From Thermodesulfobacteriota bacterium (lineage in GTDB: Bacteria > Desulfobacterota > DSM-4660 > Desulfatiglandales > Desulfatiglandaceae), in contig JANQDY010000110.1 of assembly GCA_028278625.1 (NCBI GenBank), positions 1 to 47,549 on the forward strand: a DNA stretch of 47,549 nt. The letters run 5' to 3'. This document shows, piece after piece, positions 1-8,682 of the stretch. The first letter of the stretch is position 1, and every line of letters starts with the position of its first letter. A program made the position numbers and the translations under genes. Below the pieces are notes generated by a model. It did no database searches, was not told the DNA's origin, and saw only the letters and a program-made list of their open reading frames with translations.

Positions 1-67
1 TTCTGAACGCTGCCAACATGGCTCGCCTCCTACATTTAAGGTATTTTTCGTAGTATGGCGATTTCAT

Positions 68-1375
68 GTGGATATTGCAAGGAAAAATTTTATAAGTCAC
101 GTTGTAGGGTTAATTCTTGACGAACCCACGGCCGCCCTGGACGAGGCCACAAAAACCCTGCTCTTGGACCGAATCCGGCAATTGGCTCCAGGACGTCACA
201 TTCTCATGATCACCCATGATGTGGATGCCGCCCGGGCCGTATGCGGGGAAGTCGCCATACTCTACGGCGGCAGGATAATCGAGACGGGCCCGACCTCAAA
301 AGTGCTGGCCAATCCTCGCCATCCCTATACCCGAGGGCTGATGCGTGCCAATCCCGGCAAAGAGAAACAAAAGGATTTACAGGGTATTCCGGGAAGTTAT
401 AATCCTTTTAACCGGGGATGCGCCTTTTATGGGCGTTGCACTCAGAGCCTGGATTGTTGCCGCACAAACGCTCCGGTCCTAGCGGCGCACAACGGGCGCT
501 TGGTGGCCTGTCATCGGGGCGGCATCGTCTGTCTCCTCAATGTTTGCAATATCACTAAATCCTACGGGGGCAGGATCATCCTCGACCGCTTAAGCCTGCG
601 GCTTCTGGAAGGGGAAACACTGGCGCTTGTGGGACCGAGCGGCAGCGGCAAATCCACGTTGGCCCGCCTGATTATGGGGTTGGAGTTCCTTGAAGGCGGT
701 GAGGTCCGGCTGGAAGATAGACCGGTCCATGTGAACCGAGAAAGGTTCACCAGAACGGTACAGTACATTGCCCAGAATCCCCGGACCGCCATCAGCCGTC
801 GCTTCACCGTGTTGGAGACGGTCGCCGAGCCCCTGGATATCCAGCGCCGAATGGATGCCTCTTCCAAACGGGAACGGGTACTTACGGCATTGCAGGATGT
901 TCAGTTGCCGGTGAGCGACCTTTTCCTGAAGCGCCGACCGCCAGAGCTCAGCGGCGGCGAACTCCAGCGCCTTGCCATTGCACGGGCCCTGGTCTGCGAC
1001 CCCAAAATCGTGGTGGCCGACGAACCCACATCCGCTCTGGATGTCAGTATTCAAGCCAAGATTATGCGGCTGATCCTGGACCTTCAAGAACGGCGGGGAC
1101 TGACCCTGCTGTTTATCACCCATGACCTGGCCCTGGCCCACAAGGTGGGGGACCGGGTCGTCCATTTAAAGCCGGGAAAGCACAAAAGCAAAGAACCCGT
1201 CCGGAATTGTCATACTTCCATCCCCCCACCGGTGTCTCCCAGGACCACCGGTACAAAAGACACACTTTGCTTGACAGCCCCGCGTACAGAGAGAGAGAAT
1301 GGGGATACGGATCAATGTGAAACCATGTGGAAGCGGTGGTTTGGGGTCCCTACCGCTTCCAAAAGAAAGGAGTAA
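68..1375 (+). pseudogene. 5'-truncated double ABC-transporter ATPase (oligopeptide/nickel type)
   Basis: The reading frame holds the back end of one ABC ATPase followed by a complete second one, as in fused DppD-DppF-like proteins that power peptide or metal-chelate uptake. The first domain begins only at its Walker B (LILDEPTAALD, about nt 113); its Walker A and signature motif are missing. It continues through an H-loop (ITHDVDAA) and the cysteine-rich tail typical of oligopeptide ATPases. The second domain has Walker A (GPSGSGKST), signature (LSGGELQRLA), Walker B (VVADEPTSALD) and H-loop (FITHDLALA). The nominal GTG start at 68 lies in an AT-rich stretch that does not resemble the family, so the gene is broken near nt 100-110 or the assembly is chimeric there. 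The last 60 or so residues also look unlike the family and may be read-through. No permease is in the window. The family call is firm; function is doubtful. Confidence 0.8.
1329..1360. promoter_or_regulatory. Inverted repeat upstream of the AraC-family gene
   Basis: A perfect 9-bp inverted repeat, GGAAGCGGT and ACCGCTTCC, separated by 14 bases. It lies inside the tail of the ABC reading frame, just before the ribosome binding site (AAGGAG, 1367-1372) of the regulator gene. It could be an operator, possibly autoregulatory, or an RNA hairpin; no T-run follows, so it is not a classical terminator. The repeat is seen directly; its role is inferred. Confidence 0.45.
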
Positions 1376-1388
1376 CGTAAAATCGGAC

Positions 1389-2369
1389 ATGGATTTTCCA
1401 TCCATCACAAAGATAACAAATCCCTGGGGCGATGATCGGCATGTCCAATACGGAATCGGCCATTATTCGGATGAAAGGCTGCCGGAGGATTTCCAAACGG
1501 AGTTCGTGATCCAGGAGGGGTTTTCGGTTTCCCTAATGGATTTTTCCCTTTCAAAGCCCCTCGCCTTCAGTTATGACCGGGACAAGCCTTTGATCAATTT
1601 CGGGTTTGCCCTGTCCGGAAGGTTTTCCAACAGCATTCCGTACTCGTCCCTTGAATTTGAGAACCGAAGCGGAATCAGCGGCATTTTGTGTCTCCCCCGT
1701 CAAAAAGGGCATCTTCGGTTTGCGCCGGATACACCTGTCAAGGTTTTGCATGTTCATCTCTCCCCCACCCTCTTTCGTGAATTATTCCTTGGCGAAGAAG
1801 ATACGCTTCCCGAAGAGCTTGTCCGATTCCTCGAGTCTCCCTCTCAAGAGACCTATTCATACCGTTCGGGTATCAGCCGAAAGCTTGAGCCCGTCCTGCT
1901 GAAAGCCTTTGAAGGCCCCGGGCCGGGAATGCCCAAGCGCCTGTTTTACCAGGCCGTCGCACTTGATCTGATGGCCGGGCAGATTGCAGCGGTGAACAGA
2001 TGGGGATTAGAGCATGGACCGGCCGGATTGTGCCGGGACGAAAAGCAACGGGTGATGGAGGCGGCCAGACTGTTGACCCGGGATTTTGCATCACCGCCGG
2101 GCTTAAAGGAATTGGCTGGCCGGGTCGGACTGAACCGGAACAAGCTCGAGAAAGGGTTTCATGGGATATATGGGGTCTCCGTATTCAGATACCTGAGCCA
2201 ATGTCGAATGCAGGAGGCATTTCGTCTCTTCCGCGAAACCGATATGAATGTCACCCAAGCCGCTTCCGCCGTTGGGTATACGAATGTCAGCCACTTCAGC
2301 CGGGCCTATTCAAAGGTGTTCGGCATCCTGCCCAAGAAGCACTTGTTCGCCATCAGGAAGCGGTTCTGA
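1389..2369 (+). CDS. AraC-family transcriptional regulator
   Basis: A DNA-binding regulator with the standard AraC layout: an effector/dimerisation region in the first two thirds and a double helix-turn-helix at the end (LKELAGRVGLNRNKLEKGF, then VTQAASAVGYTNVSHFSRAY and a final FG.LPK). The N-terminal part, with a FALSGRF-like stretch and no cupin-sugar motifs, recalls PchR-type regulators that govern siderophore or metal uptake. That would fit the transporter ATPase just upstream, but this is inference. I chose ATG 1389 (about 326 aa); an earlier ATG at 1299 overlaps the preceding frame. An AAGGAG lies 16 nt before 1389, which is a long spacing, so the start is not certain. Confidence 0.85.
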   Translation: MDFPSITKITNPWGDDRHVQYGIGHYSDERLPEDFQTEFVIQEGFSVSLMDFSLSKPLAFSYDRDKPLINFGFALSGRFSNSIPYSSLEFENRSGISGILCLPRQKGHLRFAPDTPVKVLHVHLSPTLFRELFLGEEDTLPEELVRFLESPSQETYSYRSGISRKLEPVLLKAFEGPGPGMPKRLFYQAVALDLMAGQIAAVNRWGLEHGPAGLCRDEKQRVMEAARLLTRDFASPPGLKELAGRVGLNRNKLEKGFHGIYGVSVFRYLSQCRMQEAFRLFRETDMNVTQAASAVGYTNVSHFSRAYSKVFGILPKKHLFAIRKRF

Positions 2370-2533
2370 TCATTTTATCCGAGGCATGCTTTTTTCCTTT
2401 GGGGCAGGAAAAGTGCGGGCCGGAGTAGAAATGGGGTGCCCGTCTTGTAAAGATGTCGTTATTGGAAGTGCCCCGAACTAAAAACAAACATAACAAATAA
2501 GGGACCCGATTCGTCGTCAACAGGAGAGCTGCA

Positions 2534-2941
2534 ATGAAAGATTCGGTGGACATCACCTTTATTGGAAATATCAAGTCTGAATTAACTGATATGGCGCAAT
2601 GCCCGATGCAGGGTTATGAAGGGGCTCCAGCCGCCCGTGTTGAGATTTACCCGCCTTTTCGGGCCGCCCTGAAAGGGGTGAAGCCCGGCGCTCGCCTGAC
2701 ATTGCTGACCTGGCTGGACCGGGGGGATCGATCCGTGCTACAGGTCCATCCGCGGAACAATCCCGACAATCCGTTGACCGGTGTATTTCTCACCCGATCT
2801 CCCAACCGGCCCAATCTCATCGGACTACACGAGGTTTCGGTTCTGGAATCAGATGAAACCGGTCTGCGCGTGGAGCCGCTGGAGACCCTGAACCACACGC
2901 CAGTGATTGACATCAAGTTGTCGCTTCCCTCCCGTGTCTGA
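2534..2941 (+). CDS. TrmO/TsaA-domain SAM-dependent methyltransferase (UPF0066)
   Basis: A 135-aa protein made of a single TsaA-like beta-barrel domain. The characteristic motifs are visible: a GVFLTRSPNRPNLIGLH block near residues 88-104, which is the family hallmark, and a hydrophobic LTLLTWLDRGDR strand before it. Members such as E. coli TrmO methylate the N6-threonylcarbamoyladenosine at position 37 of tRNA using S-adenosylmethionine. This is the short form without the C-terminal extension of TrmO, so the substrate may differ. A GGAGAG precedes the ATG. It stands alone, with about 160 bp before and 345 bp after it that carry no gene. Confidence 0.8.
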   Translation: MKDSVDITFIGNIKSELTDMAQCPMQGYEGAPAARVEIYPPFRAALKGVKPGARLTLLTWLDRGDRSVLQVHPRNNPDNPLTGVFLTRSPNRPNLIGLHEVSVLESDETGLRVEPLETLNHTPVIDIKLSLPSRV

Positions 2942-3287
2942 CCCCTTCTGAACTCTAAATGGAAGGATTCCTGATAGAAGCAGCCGTTTTTATCGGTCAT
3001 GGGAGCGCCATAATTGGGCCGGGATTTATTGGTGGCGTTAGTCTTATAGACAATATTTTCCCTTTGATGCCATGGTCACTTTGCGGTCTTGGTGGCGGAT
3101 ACATCTTTTAAGACCTGACATTCTGCCAACCCTTCCGCGAAATACCGATGGGAGCCGCCAAAAAAGGGTTCCAAAAAAAGGAATTTCAATTTTTATACCT
3201 TTCCTCACGGTCGCGTATGTGATAGTTTCACCATCCGTTTGAGACAATAGATTGATCAATACATTACTTCAAGAAATTTAATGCATC
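2942..3287. other. Non-coding gap before the lipoate operon
   Basis: About 345 bases without a convincing gene on either strand; reading frames present here lack ribosome sites and family resemblance. The last 60 bases are AT-rich and probably carry the promoter of the lipoate operon, but no clear -35/-10 pair stands out. A purine-rich, A-tract-containing stretch at about 3160-3190 has no obvious structure. Confidence 0.5.
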
Positions 3288-4856
3288 ATGGAAACCTGGA
3301 GACTGCTGGATACGCCGCCAATGACCGCGGCTGAAAACATGGCCTTGGATGATACCTTGCTGGAACTCAAAAGTGACGGCAGAACCCCCAATACCCTTCG
3401 TTTTCTTCAGTTCTCCCCCAGAAGTGTCCTGGTCGGCTATCATCAATCCGTGGCAGAAGAGATACGGAGAGGATACTGCCTCAGGGAGGGTATCGAAATC
3501 AACCGCAGAATCACGGGGGGCGGCGCCATTTTCTTTGATGAAAACCAACTGGGCTGGGAAGTCATCTGTGACAAGGCTTTTTTTAATGTCCGTCTTCCCA
3601 CCCAACGTCTTTTCAAGACCCTCTGTAAACCTGTTTCCACGGCACTCTCCATGTTCGGGATCCAGGCCGATTTTCGTCCCCGCAACGACATTGAAATAGA
3701 TGGACGTAAAATCTCCGGCACCGGGGGAACCGATGCCAAGAATGCATTCTTGTTTCAAGGCACCATGCTGGTCGATTTTGATGTGGACACCATGCTGCGG
3801 GCCCTCCGCATTCCCGTGGAAAAGCTGAAGGCCAAGGAAATAGATTCCATCAGGGACCGCGTCACTTGTTTGAATTGGGAACTGGGACATACGCCCGCCC
3901 TTCAAGATATTAAATCCGCCATCTCACATGGATTTGAAAAGGGCCTGGGCATACGGCTGGAACCGGGAGAAATGACAGGAGATGAGCGTCTGCTTTTCCA
4001 AAAAAAACGATCCTATTACAAATCCAAGAAGTGGATTGATGCCGTCAATCCCACATTTCAAAAACGGGAAGCCGTTCAATCCGCCTACAAGGCGAAAGCG
4101 GGAATGATCCGGTTCACCCTGGTGGTGAACCTGCCCCAGAAAAGGATCAAAGATATCTACATCACGGGGGATTTCCTCTCTTTCCCCTCCCGCGCCCTCT
4201 TTGACCTTGAAGCGGCACTCCGCGGTTCACCTTTGGACCGGGAGCATCTTCACGATATTATCCGCTCCTTCTTTTTTGACAAAAAAATAACCATACCGGG
4301 CATGGGTTTTCATGAATTCGTGGTCCCCCTGGATCAGGCCCTTGAAAAAGTCAAAATCTCGGCGTTCGGACTCAATCTGGAGCACTGCAATCAGATTTCC
4401 GTTGCCAACGGATCCTTTGAAACGGTGATTGGAAAAAGACCGTCGGTGCTTCTGCTCCCCTATTGTGCCAAACTGACGGACTGTGATCTCAGATACCACA
4501 AAGCCTGCAGAATCTGCGGAGAACAGGGGTGTACCATCGGGCCGGCCTGGACATTGGGTCTTAAGGATCGCATGAAGGTGATCAGTATCACCAGTTTTGA
4601 AGATCTGTGGGGGGAACTGCAAAAAATGAAACAGAGGGGTGTCAAGGCCTATATCGGCTGCTGTTGTCAGCCCTTTTATGCAAAACACGTGGAGGATTTT
4701 AGAAAAGCAGGGGTGCCGGGCATCCTCCTTGATATCGATAACACCACCTGCTATGACCTGGATCAGGCAAAGGAGGCCTATGCGGGAAAATTTGAGAGCC
4801 AGACCCGCGTCAATCTGGACCTCCTTGACACGGTTTTGAAGGCGGCTTTTGGATGA
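3288..4856 (+). CDS. Lipoate-protein ligase (sLpl(AB)-like) fused to a DUF116 domain
   Basis: Predicted to attach octanoate or lipoate to acceptor proteins and so begin lipoate assembly. Residues 1-235 are the LplA catalytic domain, with RRITGGGA at 73-80 and the adenylate-binding lysine K141 in RKISGTGG. Residues 255-355 match the LplA C-terminal (LplB-type) domain. Residues 383-520 are a DUF116 domain rich in cysteines: C393, C399, C407, C410, C415, a CCC run at 458-460 and C488, a pattern that suggests metal or Fe-S binding. Ligases are normally about 250-340 aa; this one is 522. It heads a plus-strand operon with LipT- and LipS-like genes, matching the recently described sLpl(AB)-LipS1-LipS2 lipoate route. 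The start ATG has no clear Shine-Dalgarno. Ligase and DUF116 calls are firm; the role of the DUF116 part is unknown. Confidence 0.87.
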   Translation: METWRLLDTPPMTAAENMALDDTLLELKSDGRTPNTLRFLQFSPRSVLVGYHQSVAEEIRRGYCLREGIEINRRITGGGAIFFDENQLGWEVICDKAFFNVRLPTQRLFKTLCKPVSTALSMFGIQADFRPRNDIEIDGRKISGTGGTDAKNAFLFQGTMLVDFDVDTMLRALRIPVEKLKAKEIDSIRDRVTCLNWELGHTPALQDIKSAISHGFEKGLGIRLEPGEMTGDERLLFQKKRSYYKSKKWIDAVNPTFQKREAVQSAYKAKAGMIRFTLVVNLPQKRIKDIYITGDFLSFPSRALFDLEAALRGSPLDREHLHDIIRSFFFDKKITIPGMGFHEFVVPLDQALEKVKISAFGLNLEHCNQISVANGSFETVIGKRPSVLLLPYCAKLTDCDLRYHKACRICGEQGCTIGPAWTLGLKDRMKVISITSFEDLWGELQKMKQRGVKAYIGCCCQPFYAKHVEDFRKAGVPGILLDIDNTTCYDLDQAKEAYAGKFESQTRVNLDLLDTVLKAAFG

Positions 4857-4911
4857 GAGCCTGCGCGTCACCCATGGTTCCTTGAAAGGTCGAACACCCA
4901 GAGATTTGCCC

Positions 4912-5988
4912 ATGCCTTCCATTCACTGCGACATTCTCATTATCGGTGCGGGACCGGCCGGATCTTCAGCGGCTGTTGCCGCCGCCAAAAAAGGGATGGA
5001 TGTGCTCATGGTGGAGCAGCGATCCCAGATCGGGGTACCGGTTCAATGCGCCGAATACATACCGGCGCCCCTGGTGGGGCAATTGAACCTGGGGACCGGC
5101 TTTGTGGTCCAGAAAGTCTTAAAAATGAGAACCATCTTGCCTGATGGTTCCGTAAGCGACCTGTCGGCACCCGGTTTCATGATTCATCGAAACCGCTTTG
5201 ATCAGACCATCGCCCAAGAAGCGGTGCGGCTGGGGGCCAAATGCCTCCTTTCCGCAAAGGCGGTCCAACGAACGGAAAAGGGCGCTGTGGTGGTAAAGCA
5301 ACAGGACCGGGAGACCCTTGTCATCTCCCCGCGCATCGTCATCGGTGCCGATGGTCCCCGGTCGAAAACCGCGTCCTGGTGCGGACTGTCGGGGGGAGAT
5401 GTTCTACCGGCCGCACAGTATACCGCGGCTTTGTCACGCCCCATGAATCATACGGAAGTGTATCTCTCTCCTGATTTTATGGGCGGGTATGCGTGGCTTT
5501 TTCCTAAAGGGCAAACGGCCAACGTGGGGCTGGGCATGAAGCGGCCTGAGAATGGGTCCAAAGGGATCCAAGCACTTTTGAGCGAATTCATGGAAAAGCT
5601 TAAAAATAAAGGCAAAATCAGAGGAAAGCCCCTTGGTTCTACCGGCGGTCTGATCCCTGCGGCCCCTCTTAAGAGTGCTCTTTTCGGTAACACGCTCCTG
5701 GCCGGAGATGCGGCGGGACATACCCATCCCATTACAGGGGCGGGCATTTTTGCGGCCGTTTCCTGCGGCAGAATGGCGGGTTCATGGGCTGCGGAAGCGG
5801 TCCTAAAAGACGATTTGGAGATCCTCAAGGGATATGATCGTGAGTGGCGGGATCTGTTTGGGGAAACCCTCGGACGCGCCCATGAAAAGCGCAGGTTCAT
5901 GGAACGGGAATGGGGAAATTTTGAACAAATCATCAGATCCTGCTGGATCGGGTTTAGAGACTATTATCAGGAACGGGCCATAAAATGA
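4912..5988 (+). CDS. lipT: LipT-like FAD-dependent oxidoreductase (geranylgeranyl reductase family)
   Basis: A 358-aa flavoprotein. The N-terminal dinucleotide-binding motif GAGPAGS sits at residues 12-18. A second FAD motif (GDAAGHTHPITGAGI) lies in the C-terminal half, as in geranylgeranyl reductases and related monooxygenase-fold enzymes. In genomes using the LipS1/LipS2 pathway such a flavoprotein, LipT, sits beside the lipoate genes and is thought to help reduce or supply the sulfur-insertion enzymes; its exact reaction is not settled. The frame opens with a TTG at 4849 overlapping the ligase end, but the family N-terminus (MPSIHCDILIIGAG) begins at ATG 4912, which I use. Its stop overlaps the next start (ATGA), which indicates translational coupling. 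The fold is certain; the lipoate role rests on neighbourhood. Confidence 0.82.
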   Translation: MPSIHCDILIIGAGPAGSSAAVAAAKKGMDVLMVEQRSQIGVPVQCAEYIPAPLVGQLNLGTGFVVQKVLKMRTILPDGSVSDLSAPGFMIHRNRFDQTIAQEAVRLGAKCLLSAKAVQRTEKGAVVVKQQDRETLVISPRIVIGADGPRSKTASWCGLSGGDVLPAAQYTAALSRPMNHTEVYLSPDFMGGYAWLFPKGQTANVGLGMKRPENGSKGIQALLSEFMEKLKNKGKIRGKPLGSTGGLIPAAPLKSALFGNTLLAGDAAGHTHPITGAGIFAAVSCGRMAGSWAAEAVLKDDLEILKGYDREWRDLFGETLGRAHEKRRFMEREWGNFEQIIRSCWIGFRDYYQERAIK

Positions 5989-6962
5989 CGCCGGACAAAA
6001 GTTTCGAAAGCGCCAGGGAAACCAGTTGGAAAAACCTCGGCAGAAGAATCACCTTTTTTTTGCCGGGAATGTTTCGGTTGGGCGCTACGAAGGGACAATA
6101 TCCGGGGATCAGTATTACCGGCAACCGATGCAGGCTCTGTTGTGATCATTGCGGCGGCAAGATCCTTGAGGCCATGATTTCCGCTGATAAACCCCATGAA
6201 CTGGTTGAAAAGTGCATTCAGCTTGAAAAGAAAGGCCATCTGGGTGTTCTTTTGAGCGGTGGATGTGCCGAGGATGGAAAGCTGCCCTGGAAAGACTTTG
6301 TTCCCGCAATCGCCAATATCAAAAGGAGAACAAACCTGTTTATCTCCATCCACAGCGGGTTGGTTGACATGGAGGAGGCCCGTGATTTGAAGCGGGCCGG
6401 CGTGGAGCAGGCCCTGATCGATGTGATCGGAGATGATGAAACCTACAAAAAGGTGTATCACGTGCCTTTCGGCGTGACTGAAATTGAAAACTCAATGGCG
6501 GCGCTTGAAAAAGCGGGCCTGCCCATCGTTCCCCACGTGGTGTGCGGACTCAACCATGGACGAATGGCGGGTGAAGAAAAGGCACTGGAGATGATTTCCC
6601 GATTCTCGGTGGAGCAGGTGGTCATCGTCTCTCTCATGAACCTGAGGGGCACAATAATGGAGAAGACAACGCCGCCCGATGCCCTTTCCGTGGCCCGGCT
6701 GATCGCAAAAGCACGCGCGATGATGCCCGAGACCCCGCTGAGCCTGGGATGCGCCCGGCAGCGGGGCAATCCGCATCTCGAAACCCTGGCCATAGATGCT
6801 GGTATCAATCGAATGGCCCTGCCGTCAGAGGAAGCCCTTGTAAGGGCCAAACATTACAGCCTCGATATCCGTTACCAGAAGACTTGCTGCTCCGTTCCCG
6901 AGGACCATTGGGGCGAAAGCTGGCACGAATTCATAGATGACATTCCTGATAACCAGAAATAA
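5985..6962 (+). CDS. lipS1: Radical-SAM lipoate synthase, LipS1/LipS2 type (first of pair)
   Basis: A 325-aa radical SAM enzyme. The cluster motif C49-x3-C53-x2-C56 (CRLCCDHC) is followed by a TIM-barrel-like sequence with LLSGGCAEDGK and a glycine-rich VVCGLNHG loop. Extra cysteines near the C-terminus (LGCARQRG, QKTCCSVPED) could bind a second, sacrificial Fe-S cluster, the sulfur source in classical lipoyl synthase. It lacks the LipA N-terminal cysteine motif and RSSY end, so it is not LipA. In the LipS1/LipS2 pathway two different radical-SAM proteins jointly insert the C6 and C8 sulfurs. Position and sequence fit, but which of the two neighbours is LipS1 and which is LipS2 is assigned by order only. 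Start and previous stop overlap as ATGA. Confidence 0.78.
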   Translation: MTPDKSFESARETSWKNLGRRITFFLPGMFRLGATKGQYPGISITGNRCRLCCDHCGGKILEAMISADKPHELVEKCIQLEKKGHLGVLLSGGCAEDGKLPWKDFVPAIANIKRRTNLFISIHSGLVDMEEARDLKRAGVEQALIDVIGDDETYKKVYHVPFGVTEIENSMAALEKAGLPIVPHVVCGLNHGRMAGEEKALEMISRFSVEQVVIVSLMNLRGTIMEKTTPPDALSVARLIAKARAMMPETPLSLGCARQRGNPHLETLAIDAGINRMALPSEEALVRAKHYSLDIRYQKTCCSVPEDHWGESWHEFIDDIPDNQK

Positions 6963-6976
6963 TCGTAAGGAGAAGT

Positions 6977-8044
6977 ATGTCTGCAACAGAAATATCCAGC
7001 CACATGGAAAGTCCGGAGTACCTTCGAATGAGCCTTGCGGCAGCCATGACCCTGGGCCTGAAGCCGGGTCGATTCTATCGCAACGCCAGGCTCTACTGCA
7101 TCAATTTGCTCCTGACCTATCGCGGGGGTTGTGCTGCGAAGTGCGCCTATTGCGGTCTTTCCAACAAACGGAAAGGCGCCTACGGCGACAAGAGCTTCAT
7201 TCGTGTCACCTGGCCCACGCATCCTTTGTCGGACATCATCGATCGCATCGGAAAACGCCAAAACAAGGTCAAACGGATCTGTATTTCCCAAATTACCAAC
7301 AAAAGATCATTGAAGGACACCAAGGAAATTTGCGCCCGACTGCGTTCCAGCTTTGACATTCCCGTTTCCCTGCTCATATCACCCACAATCGTATCAAAGA
7401 CGGACCTGGTGGATTTTAAAGATGCCGGGGCCGATAAGGTCGGCGTGGCCATTGACCTGGCAACGCCGGCGCTCTTTGACGAATATCGGGGCAGGGGAGT
7501 GGGAGGTCCCCATCAATGGGAGACTTACCGGCAGTGCCTGTTTGATGCCATCAACGTCTTTGGGAAACGAAACGCCGGCAGTCACTTTGTGACGGGAATG
7601 GGCGAAACCGAAAAAGAGATGGTCGCCGCCATTCAGGATATTCAGGATGCCGGAGGATGGACCCATTTGTTTTCCTTTTTCCCGGAAGCCGGTTCCCAGA
7701 TGGAAAACCATCCCATGCCCGAGATGGACCATTACCGACGCATTCAACTGGCGAGATACCTTATGGATGAGGGGATCAGCCGGGCGGAAGACATGACATT
7801 CGACCCTTTGGGCCGTATTCGGGATTTCGGTATTTCAAAGGATCAGCTTGACCACATCATCAACAGGGGAGAACCCTTTCGTACCAGCGGTTGCGAGGGT
7901 TATGACGGTCAAGTGGCCTGTAATCGCCCCTATGCCAACTCAAGACCCGGACCTCACATCAGGAACTTTCCCTTTCCCCCGGACGATGAAGACATCGCCC
8001 GCATACGGCATCAGATGGGGATGGATACCGCATTGAATTTCTGA
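6977..8044 (+). CDS. lipS2: Radical-SAM lipoate synthase, LipS1/LipS2 type (second of pair)
   Basis: A 355-aa radical SAM enzyme resembling biotin synthase-like proteins. The cluster cysteines are C52-x3-C56-x2-C59 (CAAKCAYC). A cysteine pair near the C-terminus (SGCEGYDGQVACNRP) is a candidate ligand set for an auxiliary cluster. A clear AAGGAG lies 7 bases before the ATG, only 14 bp after the preceding radical-SAM gene, so the two are co-translated partners. Together they would insert two sulfur atoms into the octanoyl group that the upstream ligase loads on an acceptor. No classical lipA or lipB and no lipoyl acceptor (GcvH, LbpA) is in this window. Radical-SAM membership is certain; the LipS number is tentative. 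Confidence 0.78.
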   Translation: MSATEISSHMESPEYLRMSLAAAMTLGLKPGRFYRNARLYCINLLLTYRGGCAAKCAYCGLSNKRKGAYGDKSFIRVTWPTHPLSDIIDRIGKRQNKVKRICISQITNKRSLKDTKEICARLRSSFDIPVSLLISPTIVSKTDLVDFKDAGADKVGVAIDLATPALFDEYRGRGVGGPHQWETYRQCLFDAINVFGKRNAGSHFVTGMGETEKEMVAAIQDIQDAGGWTHLFSFFPEAGSQMENHPMPEMDHYRRIQLARYLMDEGISRAEDMTFDPLGRIRDFGISKDQLDHIINRGEPFRTSGCEGYDGQVACNRPYANSRPGPHIRNFPFPPDDEDIARIRHQMGMDTALNF

Positions 8045-8098
8045 AGTACATGTATTATTTTATTGGTTAAACGATTGCTTTGTTAATGGGAGGAAACG

Positions 8099-8581
8099 AT
8101 GAAAAGACGCAATACCTGTATGATTGCCATTTGCTTTTCGGCGCTGTTGACGGTTGGAATCCTGCCCTCTTCAGGACATGGGGGGACAATGGATCTGATT
8201 GCCCAGTTGGTGAGCGCTCTGGGGATCACTGAAAAACAGGCCGAAGGCGGTGTCGGGGCCCTTTTCAACAATGCCAAGGAGAACCTAAGCGCCGAAGACT
8301 TCAACAAAGCGGCCGAGGCGGTTCCCGGTGTGGACAAATACATGGCCGAAGCCCCCTCCTCCGATTCCGATGAAGGGGCCGGCGGGCTCCTTAAAGGCGG
8401 GCTCTCTTCACTGGGAGGAGGTGCTTCCAAAATCGGTAACCTGGCAGGGCTTACGGATTCATTTTCCAATCTGGGCATGAACACCGAAACCATGACGAAA
8501 TTCATCCCCATCGTCGTGGACTTCATGGAATCAAATGCGGGATCGGGCGTTGCGGATCTTCTGAAGGGACTGTGGCGGTAA
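8099..8581 (+). CDS. Exported DUF2780 family protein
   Basis: A 160-aa protein with a signal peptide of about 28 residues (MKRRN, then a hydrophobic core CMIAICFSALLTVGIL and a polar end at SSGHG). The mature part matches the DUF2780 pattern: a helical LVSALGITEKQAEGGVGAL block, a glycine-rich linker (GGLLKGGLSSLGGG) and a C-terminal MTKFIPIVVDFM helix. These proteins are exported to the periplasm and their function is not known. A strong GGAGG precedes the ATG. It follows the lipoate operon by 54 bp and may read from it or from its own promoter in that AT-rich gap. Confidence 0.8.
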   Translation: MKRRNTCMIAICFSALLTVGILPSSGHGGTMDLIAQLVSALGITEKQAEGGVGALFNNAKENLSAEDFNKAAEAVPGVDKYMAEAPSSDSDEGAGGLLKGGLSSLGGGASKIGNLAGLTDSFSNLGMNTETMTKFIPIVVDFMESNAGSGVADLLKGLWR

Positions 8582-8682
8582 CCGAGAGGCTTAAAAGAGT
8601 TGAAATGCCCGCCTTGACTCTGATGATGAATCGGTGGTATGATGACACGTAACACTAAGCGATGATTTTCCAGGGTTTGTCA

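Noticed and set aside
562..1165. Minus-strand open frames inside the ABC ATPase and many long opposite-strand frames in other genes
   Set aside because: They mirror high-GC codon structure of real genes, lack ribosome sites and match no family.
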